Origin: Ruminococcus flavefaciens | Lineage (GTDB): Bacteria; Bacillota; Clostridia; Oscillospirales; Ruminococcaceae | DNA: 43,400 bases | Direction: 5' to 3' | NCBI GenBank assembly: GCA_002373775.1 | Contig: DFJW01000003.1 | Coordinates: 1 to 43,400 of the forward strand | In this document: positions 25,578-37,113 of the stretch, piece by piece | Layout of the letters: every line of letters starts with the position of its first letter | How positions within the stretch are numbered: the stretch's first letter is position 1 | Notes under the pieces: model-generated | Databases searched by the model: none | What the model saw: only the letters and a program-made list of their open reading frames with translations | What the model was told of the DNA's origin: nothing | Program-made: the position numbers and the translations under genes

Positions 25578-26324
25578 ATGGCAGAGAATTCTAAGATTAT
25601 AGCAGTAACATCAGGTAAAGGAGGCACAGGTAAGTCAACTGTATGTGCAGGTCTGGGATATACCCTCGCAAAGCAGGGGCACAGAACACTGATAATAGAG
25701 CTTGATTTCGGACTCAGATGTCTCGACATCATGTTCGGCATGGAGAACACCATCTCATATGATCTTGGTGACGTACTCAGCGGCAAGAAGAAAGCACTTG
25801 ATGCAGTCGCTCAGGTACCGATGGCTAATAACCTCAGTCTGCTTTGTGCGCCTAAGACACTTACTCCTGTATCAGCGGAACAGATAGTTGATATATGTTC
25901 ATCAGTAAAGAAGTACTTTGAGTACATAATCATAGATACCGGCGCAGGTATCAACTCACATGTATTCGATATAGTAGAGCAGGCAAACCTCATCCTTGTT
26001 ATCTCAACACCGGATCAGGTATGTATCCGTGATGCGAGCCTGATGTCAGATGAGTTCTACAACAGAGGCAACAAGAGCCAGAGACTTATCATCAACAAGG
26101 TAAGCAAGAAGGTAATAGGAATGCAGCTCGTAGCAAACCTGGACGAGATCATAGATAAGGTAGGAGTACAGCTCATAGGAGTTATCCCGGATGACTTCAA
26201 GATGACTGTAGCAACAGGAACAGGTAATCCTATCCCTACGGAATCCGAAGCACTCAAGGCATTCGATGCTATCTCAAAGAGACTGGGCGGAGAATTCGTT
26301 CCTCTTACAGTAAAAACAGCATGA
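25578..26324 (+). CDS. minD: MinD-like P-loop ATPase
   Basis: MinD/ParA-type ATPase of 248 residues. The deviant Walker A KGGTGKST is at 14-21, and ELDFGLRCLDIMFG and IIDTGAGIN are the switch regions. In other bacteria MinD recruits MinC and positions the division septum through a C-terminal amphipathic helix. Here the C-terminus ends FVPLTVKTA without an obvious amphipathic basic helix, and neither minC nor minE is adjacent. ATG 25578 follows AAAGGA; a GTG at 25530 would add 16 residues of no family character. Confidence 0.85.
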   Translation: MAENSKIIAVTSGKGGTGKSTVCAGLGYTLAKQGHRTLIIELDFGLRCLDIMFGMENTISYDLGDVLSGKKKALDAVAQVPMANNLSLLCAPKTLTPVSAEQIVDICSSVKKYFEYIIIDTGAGINSHVFDIVEQANLILVISTPDQVCIRDASLMSDEFYNRGNKSQRLIINKVSKKVIGMQLVANLDEIIDKVGVQLIGVIPDDFKMTVATGTGNPIPTESEALKAFDAISKRLGGEFVPLTVKTA

Positions 26325-26335
26325 TGACCAATATA

Positions 26336-26359
26336 GTATATAGATCAGTATATAGATCA
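26336..26359 (+). repeat. 12-bp tandem duplication upstream of mgsA
   Basis: GTATATAGATCA occurs twice back to back, 32 bases before the mgsA ATG. It may be a replication-slippage product or a pair of protein sites. Confidence 0.7.
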
Positions 26360-26391
26360 ATATAACCGCCAAGCGGGGAAAGGACGAACAA

Positions 26392-26793
26392 ATGACAATC
26401 GCTATTATTGCTCATGACGCAAAAAAAGAGCTTATGGTGCAGTTCTGCAGTGCATACTGCGGGATACTCTCCAAGCATACACTTATCGCAACTAATACTA
26501 CGGGAAAACAAGTAAGTGAAGCGACCGGATTGCCGATAAAAAGGTATCTGAGCGGTCAGGGCGGAGCAGAGCAGATACTCGCCCTGCTTTCCTGCAACGA
26601 AGTTGATGTGCTCCTGTTCTTCAGAGATCCTATCAATCCGAAGGCATCTGATGTCCACGGAATGAATCTTCTGAGACTCTGTGATGTGCACAATGTTCCG
26701 GTAGCTACAAATATAGCAACTGCCGAAGCACTTATACTTGCGCTTGAAAGAGGAGATCTTGACTGGCGCGAAGTCGGTACACCGAGTATCTGA
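26392..26793 (+). CDS. mgsA: Methylglyoxal synthase
   Basis: Enzyme of 133 residues converting dihydroxyacetone phosphate to methylglyoxal and phosphate, a bypass that relieves sugar-phosphate stress. Conserved residues include His8 and Lys12 (AHDAKK), Asp79 (FFRDP), His88 (DVHG) and His100 (DVHNVPVATN). The length is slightly below that of E. coli MgsA but all blocks are present. It follows minD by 67 bases with no consensus promoter, so it is probably co-transcribed. Confidence 0.93.
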   Translation: MTIAIIAHDAKKELMVQFCSAYCGILSKHTLIATNTTGKQVSEATGLPIKRYLSGQGGAEQILALLSCNEVDVLLFFRDPINPKASDVHGMNLLRLCDVHNVPVATNIATAEALILALERGDLDWREVGTPSI

Positions 26794-26797
26794 TCTT

Positions 26798-26823
26798 AAT
26801 TGTCCCTTCTCAGGGACAATTTT
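26798..26823 (+). terminator. Terminator or attenuator after mgsA
   Basis: Ten-base stem AATTGTCCCT/AGGGACAATT with a TCTC loop. The T tract is short, so read-through into hisS is likely. Confidence 0.6.
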
Positions 26824-26856
26824 CATGTTTCAGCATTTATAAAGGAGAATTTGTCT

Positions 26857-28194
26857 ATGGCTATAAATATCAAGAGACCAAACGGTACTGAAGACGTACT
26901 TCCTTCTGATGTACACAAATGGCACACAGTTGAAAAGATCGCAAGGGATACCGCAGAGACTTTCGGGTTTTCCGAGATACGCGTCCCCACATTTGAAAAT
27001 ACCGATCTTTTTCTGCGTTCGGTAGGCGAGACTACCGATGTAGTGCAGAAGGAGATGTATACAGTAAAGGCGAAGGAGACTGAGTTCACACTTCGTCCCG
27101 AAGGAACAGCAGGCACAATCAGAGCGATGCTCCAGAATGGTCTGCTGAATGAAGCACTTCCGCAGAGAGTATACTATCTTCTTTCATGTTTCAGACATGA
27201 AAGACCGCAGGCAGGCCGCCTTCGTGAATTCCACCAGTTCGGACTTGAAATGGCAGGCAGTGCATCTCCTGCGGCAGATGCTGAAGTTATCTCACTGGCA
27301 AAGACACTGCTTGACCGCCTTGAACTGAAAAATATCAAGCTTTTCATCAATTCCATAGGCTGTCCAAAATGCCGTGCCGAATATCACAAGGCACTCAGAA
27401 CATATTTTGAAGCACGCAAGGACGAGCTCTGTGAGACATGTCAGGACAGACTTGTCAAGAACCCCATGCGGATCCTTGACTGCAAGAGCCCGATATGTCA
27501 GGAGATCGGAAAAGACGCGCCCATAATACTTGACTACCTCTGCGAGGAATGCAGCAGTCACTTTGAGAGTCTGAAAAAGTATCTCACAGCCTTGGGTATT
27601 GAATTCTCGGTAAATCCGAAGATAGTCCGCGGACTTGATTACTATACCAAGACCGTGTTCGAATTCGTTACAACAGAGATCGGTGCGCAGGGAACAGTAT
27701 GCGGCGGCGGACGCTATGACGGACTTATCGAGCAGCTTGGCGGACAGAAAGTGCCGGCGCTCGGTTTCGGAATGGGCATAGAGAGACTTCTTCTTGTAAT
27801 GGAAAAGCAGGGCTGTCCTTTCGTCATCCCGAAGAAGTGTGATATATACTTTGCGACCATGGGCGATGCAGCCCTTGAAAAAGCAATGGAACTTTCACAC
27901 CAGCTCCGTGAATACGGATATTATGCCGAGTTTGATCTCATGGGACGCGGACTGAAAGCCCAGATGAAGTATGCCAACAAGATAGGCGCCTCATTCACAC
28001 TTGTTCTTGGCGACAATGAGCTTAGCGAAGGCAAAGCAAAGATCAAGGAAATGGAGAGCGGCGAGGAAACAGAGATACTTCTCAATGATAAATTCGTCGG
28101 CAATTTTGACGGAGTATATTTTGATAAGATCATGAACGTTATCGAAGATGATGAAGCAATGGCAGCGTTTATGAATGGTAAGGAGAATAATTGA
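26857..28194 (+). CDS. hisS: Histidyl-tRNA synthetase
   Basis: Class II aminoacyl-tRNA synthetase of 445 residues charging tRNA-His. Motif 2 reads RHERPQAGRLREFHQFG; GLDYYTKTVFE and GGGRYDGL are histidine-specific blocks, and GFGMGIERL is motif 3. The C-terminal anticodon-binding domain covers about 330-430. ATG 26857 follows AAAGGAGA; an in-frame start at 26800 would overlap the hairpin. aspS follows one base after the stop. Confidence 0.96.
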   Translation: MAINIKRPNGTEDVLPSDVHKWHTVEKIARDTAETFGFSEIRVPTFENTDLFLRSVGETTDVVQKEMYTVKAKETEFTLRPEGTAGTIRAMLQNGLLNEALPQRVYYLLSCFRHERPQAGRLREFHQFGLEMAGSASPAADAEVISLAKTLLDRLELKNIKLFINSIGCPKCRAEYHKALRTYFEARKDELCETCQDRLVKNPMRILDCKSPICQEIGKDAPIILDYLCEECSSHFESLKKYLTALGIEFSVNPKIVRGLDYYTKTVFEFVTTEIGAQGTVCGGGRYDGLIEQLGGQKVPALGFGMGIERLLLVMEKQGCPFVIPKKCDIYFATMGDAALEKAMELSHQLREYGYYAEFDLMGRGLKAQMKYANKIGASFTLVLGDNELSEGKAKIKEMESGEETEILLNDKFVGNFDGVYFDKIMNVIEDDEAMAAFMNGKENN

Positions 28195-28195
28195 C

Positions 28196-29974
28196 ATGGC
28201 TGATACGATGAAAGGTCTTAAAAGAACACATTACTGCGGAGAAGTGACAGAAGCCGGACAGGAAGTAGTAGTCGGCGGATTTGTTGACAGGATCAGAGAC
28301 AAGGGCGGAGTTATATTTATCGTTCTGCGCGACAGAACAGGCGTAGTCCAGCTTCTTTTCAACGAGACCACAGACAAGGAAATATTCGAAAAGGCATCAT
28401 CATGCAGAAGTGAATATGTAATAATGGCTAAGGGCGAAGTGCGCGAGCGTGAGAGCAAGAATGATAAGCTCAAGACAGGAAATGTGGAGATATTCGTAAC
28501 AGATCTCCGTATCCTTGCCAAGGCACAGACAACGCCTTTTGAGATAGTAAGCGACACCAATGTAAACGAAGAGCTCAGACTGAAGTACCGCTATCTCGAC
28601 CTGAGACGTGCTCCTCTCCAGGAGAACATCATCAAGCGTCACCAGATAGCCAAGGTAACAAGGGAGTACTTCTATGAGAATGGCTTCCTTGAGATCGAAA
28701 CACCTATGATGATGAAGTCAACACCGGAAGGTGCAAGAGACTATCTCATCCCTTCGAGAGTGCATCAGGGCAAGTTCTATGCTCTTCCCCAGTCACCGCA
28801 GATATACAAGCAGCTGCTTATGATAGCCGGTTACGACCGCTACATACAGCTTGCACGCTGCTTCCGTGACGAAGACCTGAGAGCTGACCGTCAGCCCGAG
28901 TTCACACAGATAGACCTTGAAATGTCATTTGTGGATGCAGAGGACATCCAGAGCTGTGTTGAAGGATTTGTACAGCGTGTATTCAAGGAAGTAATGGGCG
29001 TAGATATCCCCGTACCGCTTCCGAGGCTCACATTTGCAGATGCAATGTCCCGCTACGGCTCGGACAAACCGGATACAAGATTCGGCTTTGAGATACAGGA
29101 CATCACAGATACAGTAAAAGATATAGACTTCGTAGTATTCAAGAACGCAGTAGCAGAAGGCGGATCTGTTCGTGCAATAAACGTAAAGAACGGAGCAGCG
29201 ACATATACCCGCAAGGAGATAGACAAGCTGGTAGATCACGCCAAGGGCATAGGTGCAAAGGGGCTTGCATACATACGCTGGGCAGACGAGCCGAACTGTT
29301 CATTCAAGAAATTCCTTGCTGAAGGCGATCTTGAAAAGATATGTGCAGCAGTGGATGCAAACGAAGGCGACCTTGTGCTCATATGCGCAGACAAGACCAA
29401 GACCGTACTTTCCACACTTGGAGCAATAAGACTCATATGTGCGAAGAAGCTTGACATAATCCCTGAGGACCAGTACAATTTCCTCTGGATAACAGAGATG
29501 CCGTTCTTTGAGTATGACGAAGAAGCAGGAACATGGGTAGCAGCACATCATCCATTCACAATGCCTATGGAAGAGTGTCTTGATTATCTCGACACAGATC
29601 CGGCAAATGTACGCGCGAAGGCGTGGGATCTTGTCCTCAACGGAACAGAGCTTTCCAGCGGATCAATGCGTATCACAGACTTTGAGCTCCAGCAGAAGAT
29701 GTTTGAAGCTCTTGGCATGACAGATGAAGAGATACAGGCAAAGTTCGGCTTCCTTGTAGATGCATACCGTTATGCAGCACCGCCGCACGGAGGAATGGGG
29801 ATCGGACTTGACAGACTTGCCATGATAATGTGCAAGGCAGACAGTCTCCGTGACGTAACAGCATTCCCGAAGGTACAGAATGCCAGCGAACTCATGTCCG
29901 AGTGTCCGTCAGAAGTTGATGACGAAAGTCTCGCAGTGCTCGGCATCAGCGTAAACAAAAAAGAAGATGAGTAA
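28196..29974 (+). CDS. aspS: Aspartyl-tRNA synthetase
   Basis: Class II synthetase of 592 residues, the usual length for the bacterial type that contains a GAD insertion. An N-terminal OB-fold for the anticodon is followed by motif 2 (FRDEDLRADRQPEFTQ), the flipping-loop region HHPFT and motif 3 (GIGLDRL). AAGGAGAA lies just before the ATG. The hisS-aspS pair is a common Firmicute arrangement. Its stop overlaps the next gene by eight bases. Confidence 0.96.
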   Translation: MADTMKGLKRTHYCGEVTEAGQEVVVGGFVDRIRDKGGVIFIVLRDRTGVVQLLFNETTDKEIFEKASSCRSEYVIMAKGEVRERESKNDKLKTGNVEIFVTDLRILAKAQTTPFEIVSDTNVNEELRLKYRYLDLRRAPLQENIIKRHQIAKVTREYFYENGFLEIETPMMMKSTPEGARDYLIPSRVHQGKFYALPQSPQIYKQLLMIAGYDRYIQLARCFRDEDLRADRQPEFTQIDLEMSFVDAEDIQSCVEGFVQRVFKEVMGVDIPVPLPRLTFADAMSRYGSDKPDTRFGFEIQDITDTVKDIDFVVFKNAVAEGGSVRAINVKNGAATYTRKEIDKLVDHAKGIGAKGLAYIRWADEPNCSFKKFLAEGDLEKICAAVDANEGDLVLICADKTKTVLSTLGAIRLICAKKLDIIPEDQYNFLWITEMPFFEYDEEAGTWVAAHHPFTMPMEECLDYLDTDPANVRAKAWDLVLNGTELSSGSMRITDFELQQKMFEALGMTDEEIQAKFGFLVDAYRYAAPPHGGMGIGLDRLAMIMCKADSLRDVTAFPKVQNASELMSECPSEVDDESLAVLGISVNKKEDE

Positions 29975-30425
29975 CCGGTATTACGCGGTATGCGGCATAC
30001 TGGAAATAGACGGTAAGATACTGTTCGTAAGGCATACATACGGACAGGCAAAAGACCGCATACTCATTCCCGGAGGATATGTAAAAGAGGGCGAACTGCC
30101 TTCGGATGCAGTATCAAGGGAGTTCTCTGAAGAGACGCAGGTGAAGGCGGAAGCAGCATCGGTATTTGCGATACAGTTCCGTTATGAGCAGTGGTGTGTA
30201 GTATTCAGGATGAAGTACATATCCGGAGAGCCGCTGTCGGACGGCTACGAAAACAGCGAAGTATTGCTGCTTTCACCCGAGGAAGCGATCCGGCGCACAG
30301 ATATCACTAACATGAGCCGGGCGATACTGAAAGCCTATATCAACAATAGGGACGCGGTCCTTGACAAGGGCGATTATAGTTCAATATCGCTGAATGCAGG
30401 TGAATACGAGATATTCGGAGTATAG
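29967..30425 (+). CDS. Nudix hydrolase
   Basis: Protein of 152 residues with a complete Nudix box at about 37-60: GGYVKEGELPSDAVSREFSE followed by ET, matching G-x5-E-x7-REuxEE. The box binds Mg2+ and the diphosphate of a nucleoside-diphosphate-linked substrate; which one is unknown. The ATG lies within the end of aspS, so it is translated from the same message. A role in clearing side products of nearby metabolism would be speculation. Confidence 0.88.
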   Translation: MSNRYYAVCGILEIDGKILFVRHTYGQAKDRILIPGGYVKEGELPSDAVSREFSEETQVKAEAASVFAIQFRYEQWCVVFRMKYISGEPLSDGYENSEVLLLSPEEAIRRTDITNMSRAILKAYINNRDAVLDKGDYSSISLNAGEYEIFGV

Positions 30426-30464
30426 TCATATTCCAAATAGGAATGATACAACTGCCGCACGTTG

Positions 30465-30493
30465 TTGACAAAGATAGTGATTTGTGGTATAAT
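30465..30493 (+). promoter_or_regulatory. Consensus promoter with no obvious gene (upstream of V-ATPase)
   Basis: TTGACA (30465-30470), 17 bases, TATAAT (30488-30493), an exact consensus. The next true gene starts 180 bases later and has its own equally good promoter. Confidence 0.88.
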
Positions 30494-30499
30494 TTTACC

Positions 30500-30600
30500 T
30501 GTAAGTGAATATAATAAGTAAATGGGAGCTGTCTGTAGGGATAGCTCCCATTGCGCATATTGGAGAAAAAGTGAATGCTGGTCATTTTTAGTGAGACAGT
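30500..30600 (+). ncRNA. Candidate small RNA or leader
   Basis: The region after the first promoter contains a ten-base stem (AATGGGAGCT, 30521-30530, with AGCTCCCATT, 30543-30552) around a 12-base loop. The stem has no T run. A later GGTCATTTTTAGTGAG recurs as CAGTCATTTTTAATAAG just before the V-ATPase genes. No convincing reading frame is seen. Bounds are approximate. Confidence 0.35.
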
Positions 30601-30603
30601 CTA

Positions 30604-30632
30604 TTGACAAAGGAAGATGTATGTGATATAAT
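30604..30632 (+). promoter_or_regulatory. Consensus promoter of the V-ATPase operon
   Basis: TTGACA (30604-30609), 17 bases, TATAAT (30627-30632), an exact consensus about 40 bases before the first ATG. Confidence 0.92.
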
Positions 30633-30673
30633 GAGATAGTGACCAACAGTCATTTTTAATAAGGAGGGATAGA

Positions 30674-30982
30674 ATGGCATCAGAAGCAGTTAAGAAGATC
30701 CTTGATGCTGAGTCTGAATCTGAGAGAAAAAACGCCCTTGCAAGAAAACGGCGTGACGAGATCATAAGCGAAGCAGAAGGAAAAGCATCACAGCTGATAC
30801 AGAAAAGACTCGGAGAGGCGGCGGCTGAATCAAGGAAGATCAAGGCGGAATATGACAAAAAGCTTGTTGCATACCGAGAAAAAGCCGGAGCAGATTGTGA
30901 CAGTGAACTTGCTGACATAAGAGAAAAGGCAGAGAAAAATATGCAGAAAGCGGTAGACGCAGTAATAAACGAATATTTCTGA
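30674..30982 (+). CDS. V-type ATPase subunit H/G (peripheral stalk)
   Basis: A 102-residue, almost wholly charged alpha-helical protein with Ala, Lys and Glu heptads, as expected of the stalk subunit called AhaH, G or NtpF. It pairs with subunit E to form the peripheral stalk. Identification rests on composition, size and first position in the V-ATPase operon rather than a strict motif. AAGGAGGG precedes the ATG. Confidence 0.8.
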   Translation: MASEAVKKILDAESESERKNALARKRRDEIISEAEGKASQLIQKRLGEAAAESRKIKAEYDKKLVAYREKAGADCDSELADIREKAEKNMQKAVDAVINEYF

Positions 30983-31016
30983 GCCTGAAGGCTGTATAAG
31001 GAGTGTGATGTGAAAT

Positions 31017-33456
<2,440 letters not shown>

Positions 33457-33477
33457 TCGTGAACGGAGGTACAAAAT

Positions 33478-34074
33478 ATGTCCGGACTTGACGAGATACT
33501 GAATATCATAAGCGATCAGCAGAAGGGGACAGAGGAAAAGCTCCTCAGTTCTGCTTCCGGCAAAGCTGAAGCTATTCTCAGGGAAGCCGGAGAGAAAGCT
33601 GACAAGGCATATGCCGAACACATAGAAAAAGCCAGATACAAGCATGAACACGCGCATTCAGCAGATCTTGCCGCAGTTGACTCGGCATGCAAAAGGCGGA
33701 TACTCGAATGCAAAGTCGGACTCATAGAAAAGGTATGCGAAGCAGTTCTTGAAAAGCTCAGGAACATGCCTGATGACGAGTATTTTAAAATGCTGGGAAG
33801 GCTTGTAACAAACCGGATGAGAAGCGGCGAAGGAGTGCTTGAACTCAGTCAGAAAGACCTTGACCGTGTCCCTGCGGATTTTGAACTCAGTCTCAATAAT
33901 GAAGCGGAAAAGATCGGCGGCAGGATCAGGCTGAATACCGAAGCAGCAGATATACCCGACGGATTCATCCTGACATACGGTCTCATATCAGAGAATTGCA
34001 GTTTTGAAGCGGTGATGGAATCTGAAAAAGACGGCATACGCGATACAGCGGCACGAGAATTGTTTGGCAGGTGA
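33478..34074 (+). CDS. ntpE: V-type ATPase subunit E (peripheral stalk)
   Basis: Protein of 198 residues with a long N-terminal helix rich in Ala, Lys and Glu and a C-terminal globular domain (GGRIRLNTEAADIPDGFIL), the form of V/A-ATPase subunit E. It links the A3B3 head to subunit I together with the H/G protein. GGAGG precedes the ATG. The stop is followed four bases later by subunit C. Confidence 0.88.
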   Translation: MSGLDEILNIISDQQKGTEEKLLSSASGKAEAILREAGEKADKAYAEHIEKARYKHEHAHSADLAAVDSACKRRILECKVGLIEKVCEAVLEKLRNMPDDEYFKMLGRLVTNRMRSGEGVLELSQKDLDRVPADFELSLNNEAEKIGGRIRLNTEAADIPDGFILTYGLISENCSFEAVMESEKDGIRDTAARELFGR

Positions 34075-34078
34075 TCTC

Positions 34079-35011
34079 ATGGGAACAGAATATGCAAGCG
34101 CAGTGGCCGCGGTAAAGGCAATGGAGATGAACCTGCTTTCGCAGAGCGACATGGAGCAGGTGATAAATGCACCTACCAGAGCCGAGCGTGAGGTACTGGT
34201 ACGCGCAAAAGCCGGAGAGACTGCGGATATGTCAGACGTATGGGAAATGCTGATGACCTATGCGTCGGACAGCGAAGAACTGAAGATACTTCTCTACCGC
34301 AACGATTTCCACAATCTTAAAGCAGCACTGAAAGCACTCATATCCAACCGTGATCCGTCTGTTTACTATATAACTCCGTCCAACGTAGAGCTTGAGACGC
34401 TGACAGCGGCATTCCGCGAGAAGGACGCAGATATGCTCCCTCAGCATATGCGAGAGACAGCCCGTGAAGCCTATGATCTGCTTGTAAGGACCATGGACGG
34501 ACAGTTATCCGATTCATACATCGACTGTTCAGCCCTTCAGGAGATGCAGAAAAGTGCAGAAAGATCCGGCAATGGGTTCATGAAACAGTTTGCAGCAGTC
34601 ACGACGGTATGTGCAGATATAAAGACAGCCTACAGATGCAGCCGTATGGGAAAGAGCAGACAGTTCATGGAAACGGCGATATCCGGAAGCAGTGAGATAA
34701 GCAAGGAAGCACTCATACGCGCAGCACTTTCAGGGACAGAAGCACTGTTTACCTGCCTTGATAATTCCGGGTATGGCGAAGCGGCGGAACTCCTGCGTGA
34801 GAATCCGGCTGAATTCGAAAAATGGTGTGATGACGCCATAATGGAACTCACCGCATCCGCGAGGATGAAAGCCTTCGGCATCGAGCCTCTGGCGGCGTAT
34901 TATATCGCCAAGGAAGCCGAACTGAAGAACCTGCGCATAATCAATGTCTGCCGTGAATGCGGCACAGCAAGGGAAACGATCACGGAAAGGATGAGAAAGC
35001 TCTATGTCTGA
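34079..35011 (+). CDS. ntpC: V-type ATPase subunit C (central stalk/d)
   Basis: Helical protein of 310 residues matching the NtpC/AhaC (subunit d) family, the socket between rotor ring and central stalk. It opens with YASAVAAVKAMEMNLLS and ends with AYYIAKEAELKNLRII, typical of the family. ATG 34079 has a weak AGGTGAT site and is preferred over a TTG at 34064 that would overlap subunit E. It overlaps subunit F by eight bases. Confidence 0.9.
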   Translation: MGTEYASAVAAVKAMEMNLLSQSDMEQVINAPTRAEREVLVRAKAGETADMSDVWEMLMTYASDSEELKILLYRNDFHNLKAALKALISNRDPSVYYITPSNVELETLTAAFREKDADMLPQHMRETAREAYDLLVRTMDGQLSDSYIDCSALQEMQKSAERSGNGFMKQFAAVTTVCADIKTAYRCSRMGKSRQFMETAISGSSEISKEALIRAALSGTEALFTCLDNSGYGEAAELLRENPAEFEKWCDDAIMELTASARMKAFGIEPLAAYYIAKEAELKNLRIINVCRECGTARETITERMRKLYV

Positions 35012-35324
35012 AATGTATAAAGCTGCCGTTATCGGTGATACGGCAAGTGTTTCCGGATTTGCAGCTCTCGGACTGTCAGTATTCCGTGAGACTGAAGCAG
35101 ACCGTATCAGAAAACTGATATCCAGACTGGCTGCCAGTGATTTTGCAGTGATATATATAACAGAACCTGCGGCTGCACTTGTAAGTGATACAATAAGCAA
35201 GTACAGGAGCAGCAAGCTGCCCGCGATAGTGCTCATACCGGCTGTAGAAGGAAACACCGGCGACGGCATGAGGTCACTGCATGAAGCAGTAGAAAAGGCA
35301 GTTGGTTCAGATATACTCAATTGA
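35004..35324 (+). CDS. ntpG: V-type ATPase subunit F
   Basis: Small protein of 106 residues with the Rossmann-like subunit F pattern: [18 protein letters not shown], then [11 protein letters not shown] and [10 protein letters not shown]. It forms the central stalk with subunit D and modulates hydrolysis. Its ATG overlaps the end of subunit C. The name ntpG follows E. hirae use. Confidence 0.92.
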   Translation: MSEMYKAAVIGDTASVSGFAALGLSVFRETEADRIRKLISRLAASDFAVIYITEPAAALVSDTISKYRSSKLPAIVLIPAVEGNTGDGMRSLHEAVEKAVGSDILN

Positions 35325-35343
35325 AAGGAGCAGATCGTACACA

Positions 35344-37113
35344 ATGAGCAGCATCGGTACAATAACCAAAGTCTCAGGTCCTCTTGTAGTAGCAGAGGGC
35401 ATGAGGGATTCTAATATGTTTGACGTTGTCCGCGTGAGCAAGCAGCGTCTTATCGGAGAGATAATCGAGATGCACGGTGACCGCGCATCCATACAGGTAT
35501 ATGAAGAGACAGCCGGACTCGGCACAGGAGAGTCGGTCGAGTCCACAGGAGAACCCATGAGCGTAGAGCTCGGTCCAGGACTTATCGGCAGCATATTTGA
35601 CGGCATCCAGCGCCCGCTTGACGACATCCGCCGTGTAGCCGGAAACAATCTTCAGCGCGGAGTCGAAGTGCCTTCACTTAAAAGAGACATACAGTGGGAA
35701 TTCACACCTTCCGTACAGAAAGGCGACAAGGTCACAGGCGGAGACATTATAGGAACAGTTCCCGAGACAGATATCGTTCTTCACAAGATAATGGTGCCAA
35801 ACGATGTAGAAGGTGTCGTAAAGGAAATAAAGTCCGGCACTTTCCGTGCAGACGAAACAGTCTGCATAATAGACACAGGCAAAGGCGAGCGTGAACTGAC
35901 ACTCATACAGAAGTGGCCGGTACGCCGCGGAAGACCATACAAGAAAAAACTGTCACCTGATATGCCGCTTGTAACCGGCCAGCGTGTCGTAGACTGTCTG
36001 TTCCCCATAGCCAAAGGCGGAGTGGCAGCTATACCCGGACCATTCGGAAGCGGCAAGACAGTGACGCAGCATCAGCTTGCCAAGTGGGCTGATGCTGATA
36101 TAATCGTATACATCGGATGCGGAGAGCGCGGAAACGAGATGACAGACGTACTGAACGAATTCCCGGAACTCATAGATCCGAATACCGGCAAATCCCTTAT
36201 GGAGCGAACAGTTCTCATCGCGAATACATCTGATATGCCTGTTGCAGCGCGTGAAGCGTCTGTGTACACAGGAATAACCATAGCCGAGTATTACCGTGAT
36301 ATGGGCTATTCAGTAGCGCTTATGGCGGACTCCACATCACGCTGGGCAGAGGCACTTCGTGAGATGTCCGGCAGACTTGAAGAAATGCCCGGTGACGAAG
36401 GCTACCCCGCATATCTCGGAAGCCGTCTCGCGCAGTTCTATGAGCGTGCAGGACGAGTTATCTCAAACGGCACAGAAGGCAGAGAGGGGGCACTCTCTGT
36501 AATAGGCGCCGTATCACCTCCCGGCGGAGACATATCCGAACCTGTATCACAGGCGACACTGCGCATAGTAAAGGTGTTCTGGGGACTTGACTCCTCACTT
36601 GCCTATCAGCGTCACTTTCCGGCGATCAACTGGCTGACGAGCTATTCGCTGTATGCAGATTCGCTGGCGGAGTGGTACGACAACAACGTATCCAAGGACT
36701 GGATGAAAGACCGTGCGAGGTTCATGGCTATACTTCATGACGAAGCCGAACTGAAAGAGATAGTCAAGCTGATAGGAATGGATGCGCTTTCAGCGTCAGA
36801 TCGCCTGAAAATGGAGACTGCACGTTCTATCAGAGAGGACTTCCTGCACCAGCTTGCCTTCCATGAAGTCGATACCTACACGAGCCTGAAAAAGCAGCTG
36901 TACATGATGAAACTCATCCTCAACTTCAATGATGAGGCAGCGGAAGTTCTGAAAAAAGGAGCCGACGTGGAAGAAGTAGCCGAACTTCCCGTACGCGAGA
37001 AGATCGGACGTTTCAAATATGTAGAAGAGGCAAAGACAGACGATGAATTCAGCAGGATATTGGTAGAGATATCAGCTGAGCTTGATGCTTTGCTCAGAAA
37101 GGAGCAGGACTGA
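35344..37113 (+). CDS. ntpA: V-type ATPase catalytic subunit A
   Basis: Catalytic subunit of 589 residues. Walker A is GPFGSGKT (232-239); the non-homologous region typical of A subunits precedes it, and [13 protein letters not shown] and [13 protein letters not shown] are hallmark blocks. Hydrolyses or makes ATP at the A-B interface. ATG 35344 follows AAAGGAG with a rather long spacing of 13 bases; an upstream ATG at 35302 lies inside subunit F. Subunit B overlaps its last base. Confidence 0.96.
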   Translation: MSSIGTITKVSGPLVVAEGMRDSNMFDVVRVSKQRLIGEIIEMHGDRASIQVYEETAGLGTGESVESTGEPMSVELGPGLIGSIFDGIQRPLDDIRRVAGNNLQRGVEVPSLKRDIQWEFTPSVQKGDKVTGGDIIGTVPETDIVLHKIMVPNDVEGVVKEIKSGTFRADETVCIIDTGKGERELTLIQKWPVRRGRPYKKKLSPDMPLVTGQRVVDCLFPIAKGGVAAIPGPFGSGKTVTQHQLAKWADADIIVYIGCGERGNEMTDVLNEFPELIDPNTGKSLMERTVLIANTSDMPVAAREASVYTGITIAEYYRDMGYSVALMADSTSRWAEALREMSGRLEEMPGDEGYPAYLGSRLAQFYERAGRVISNGTEGREGALSVIGAVSPPGGDISEPVSQATLRIVKVFWGLDSSLAYQRHFPAINWLTSYSLYADSLAEWYDNNVSKDWMKDRARFMAILHDEAELKEIVKLIGMDALSASDRLKMETARSIREDFLHQLAFHEVDTYTSLKKQLYMMKLILNFNDEAAEVLKKGADVEEVAELPVREKIGRFKYVEEAKTDDEFSRILVEISAELDALLRKEQD

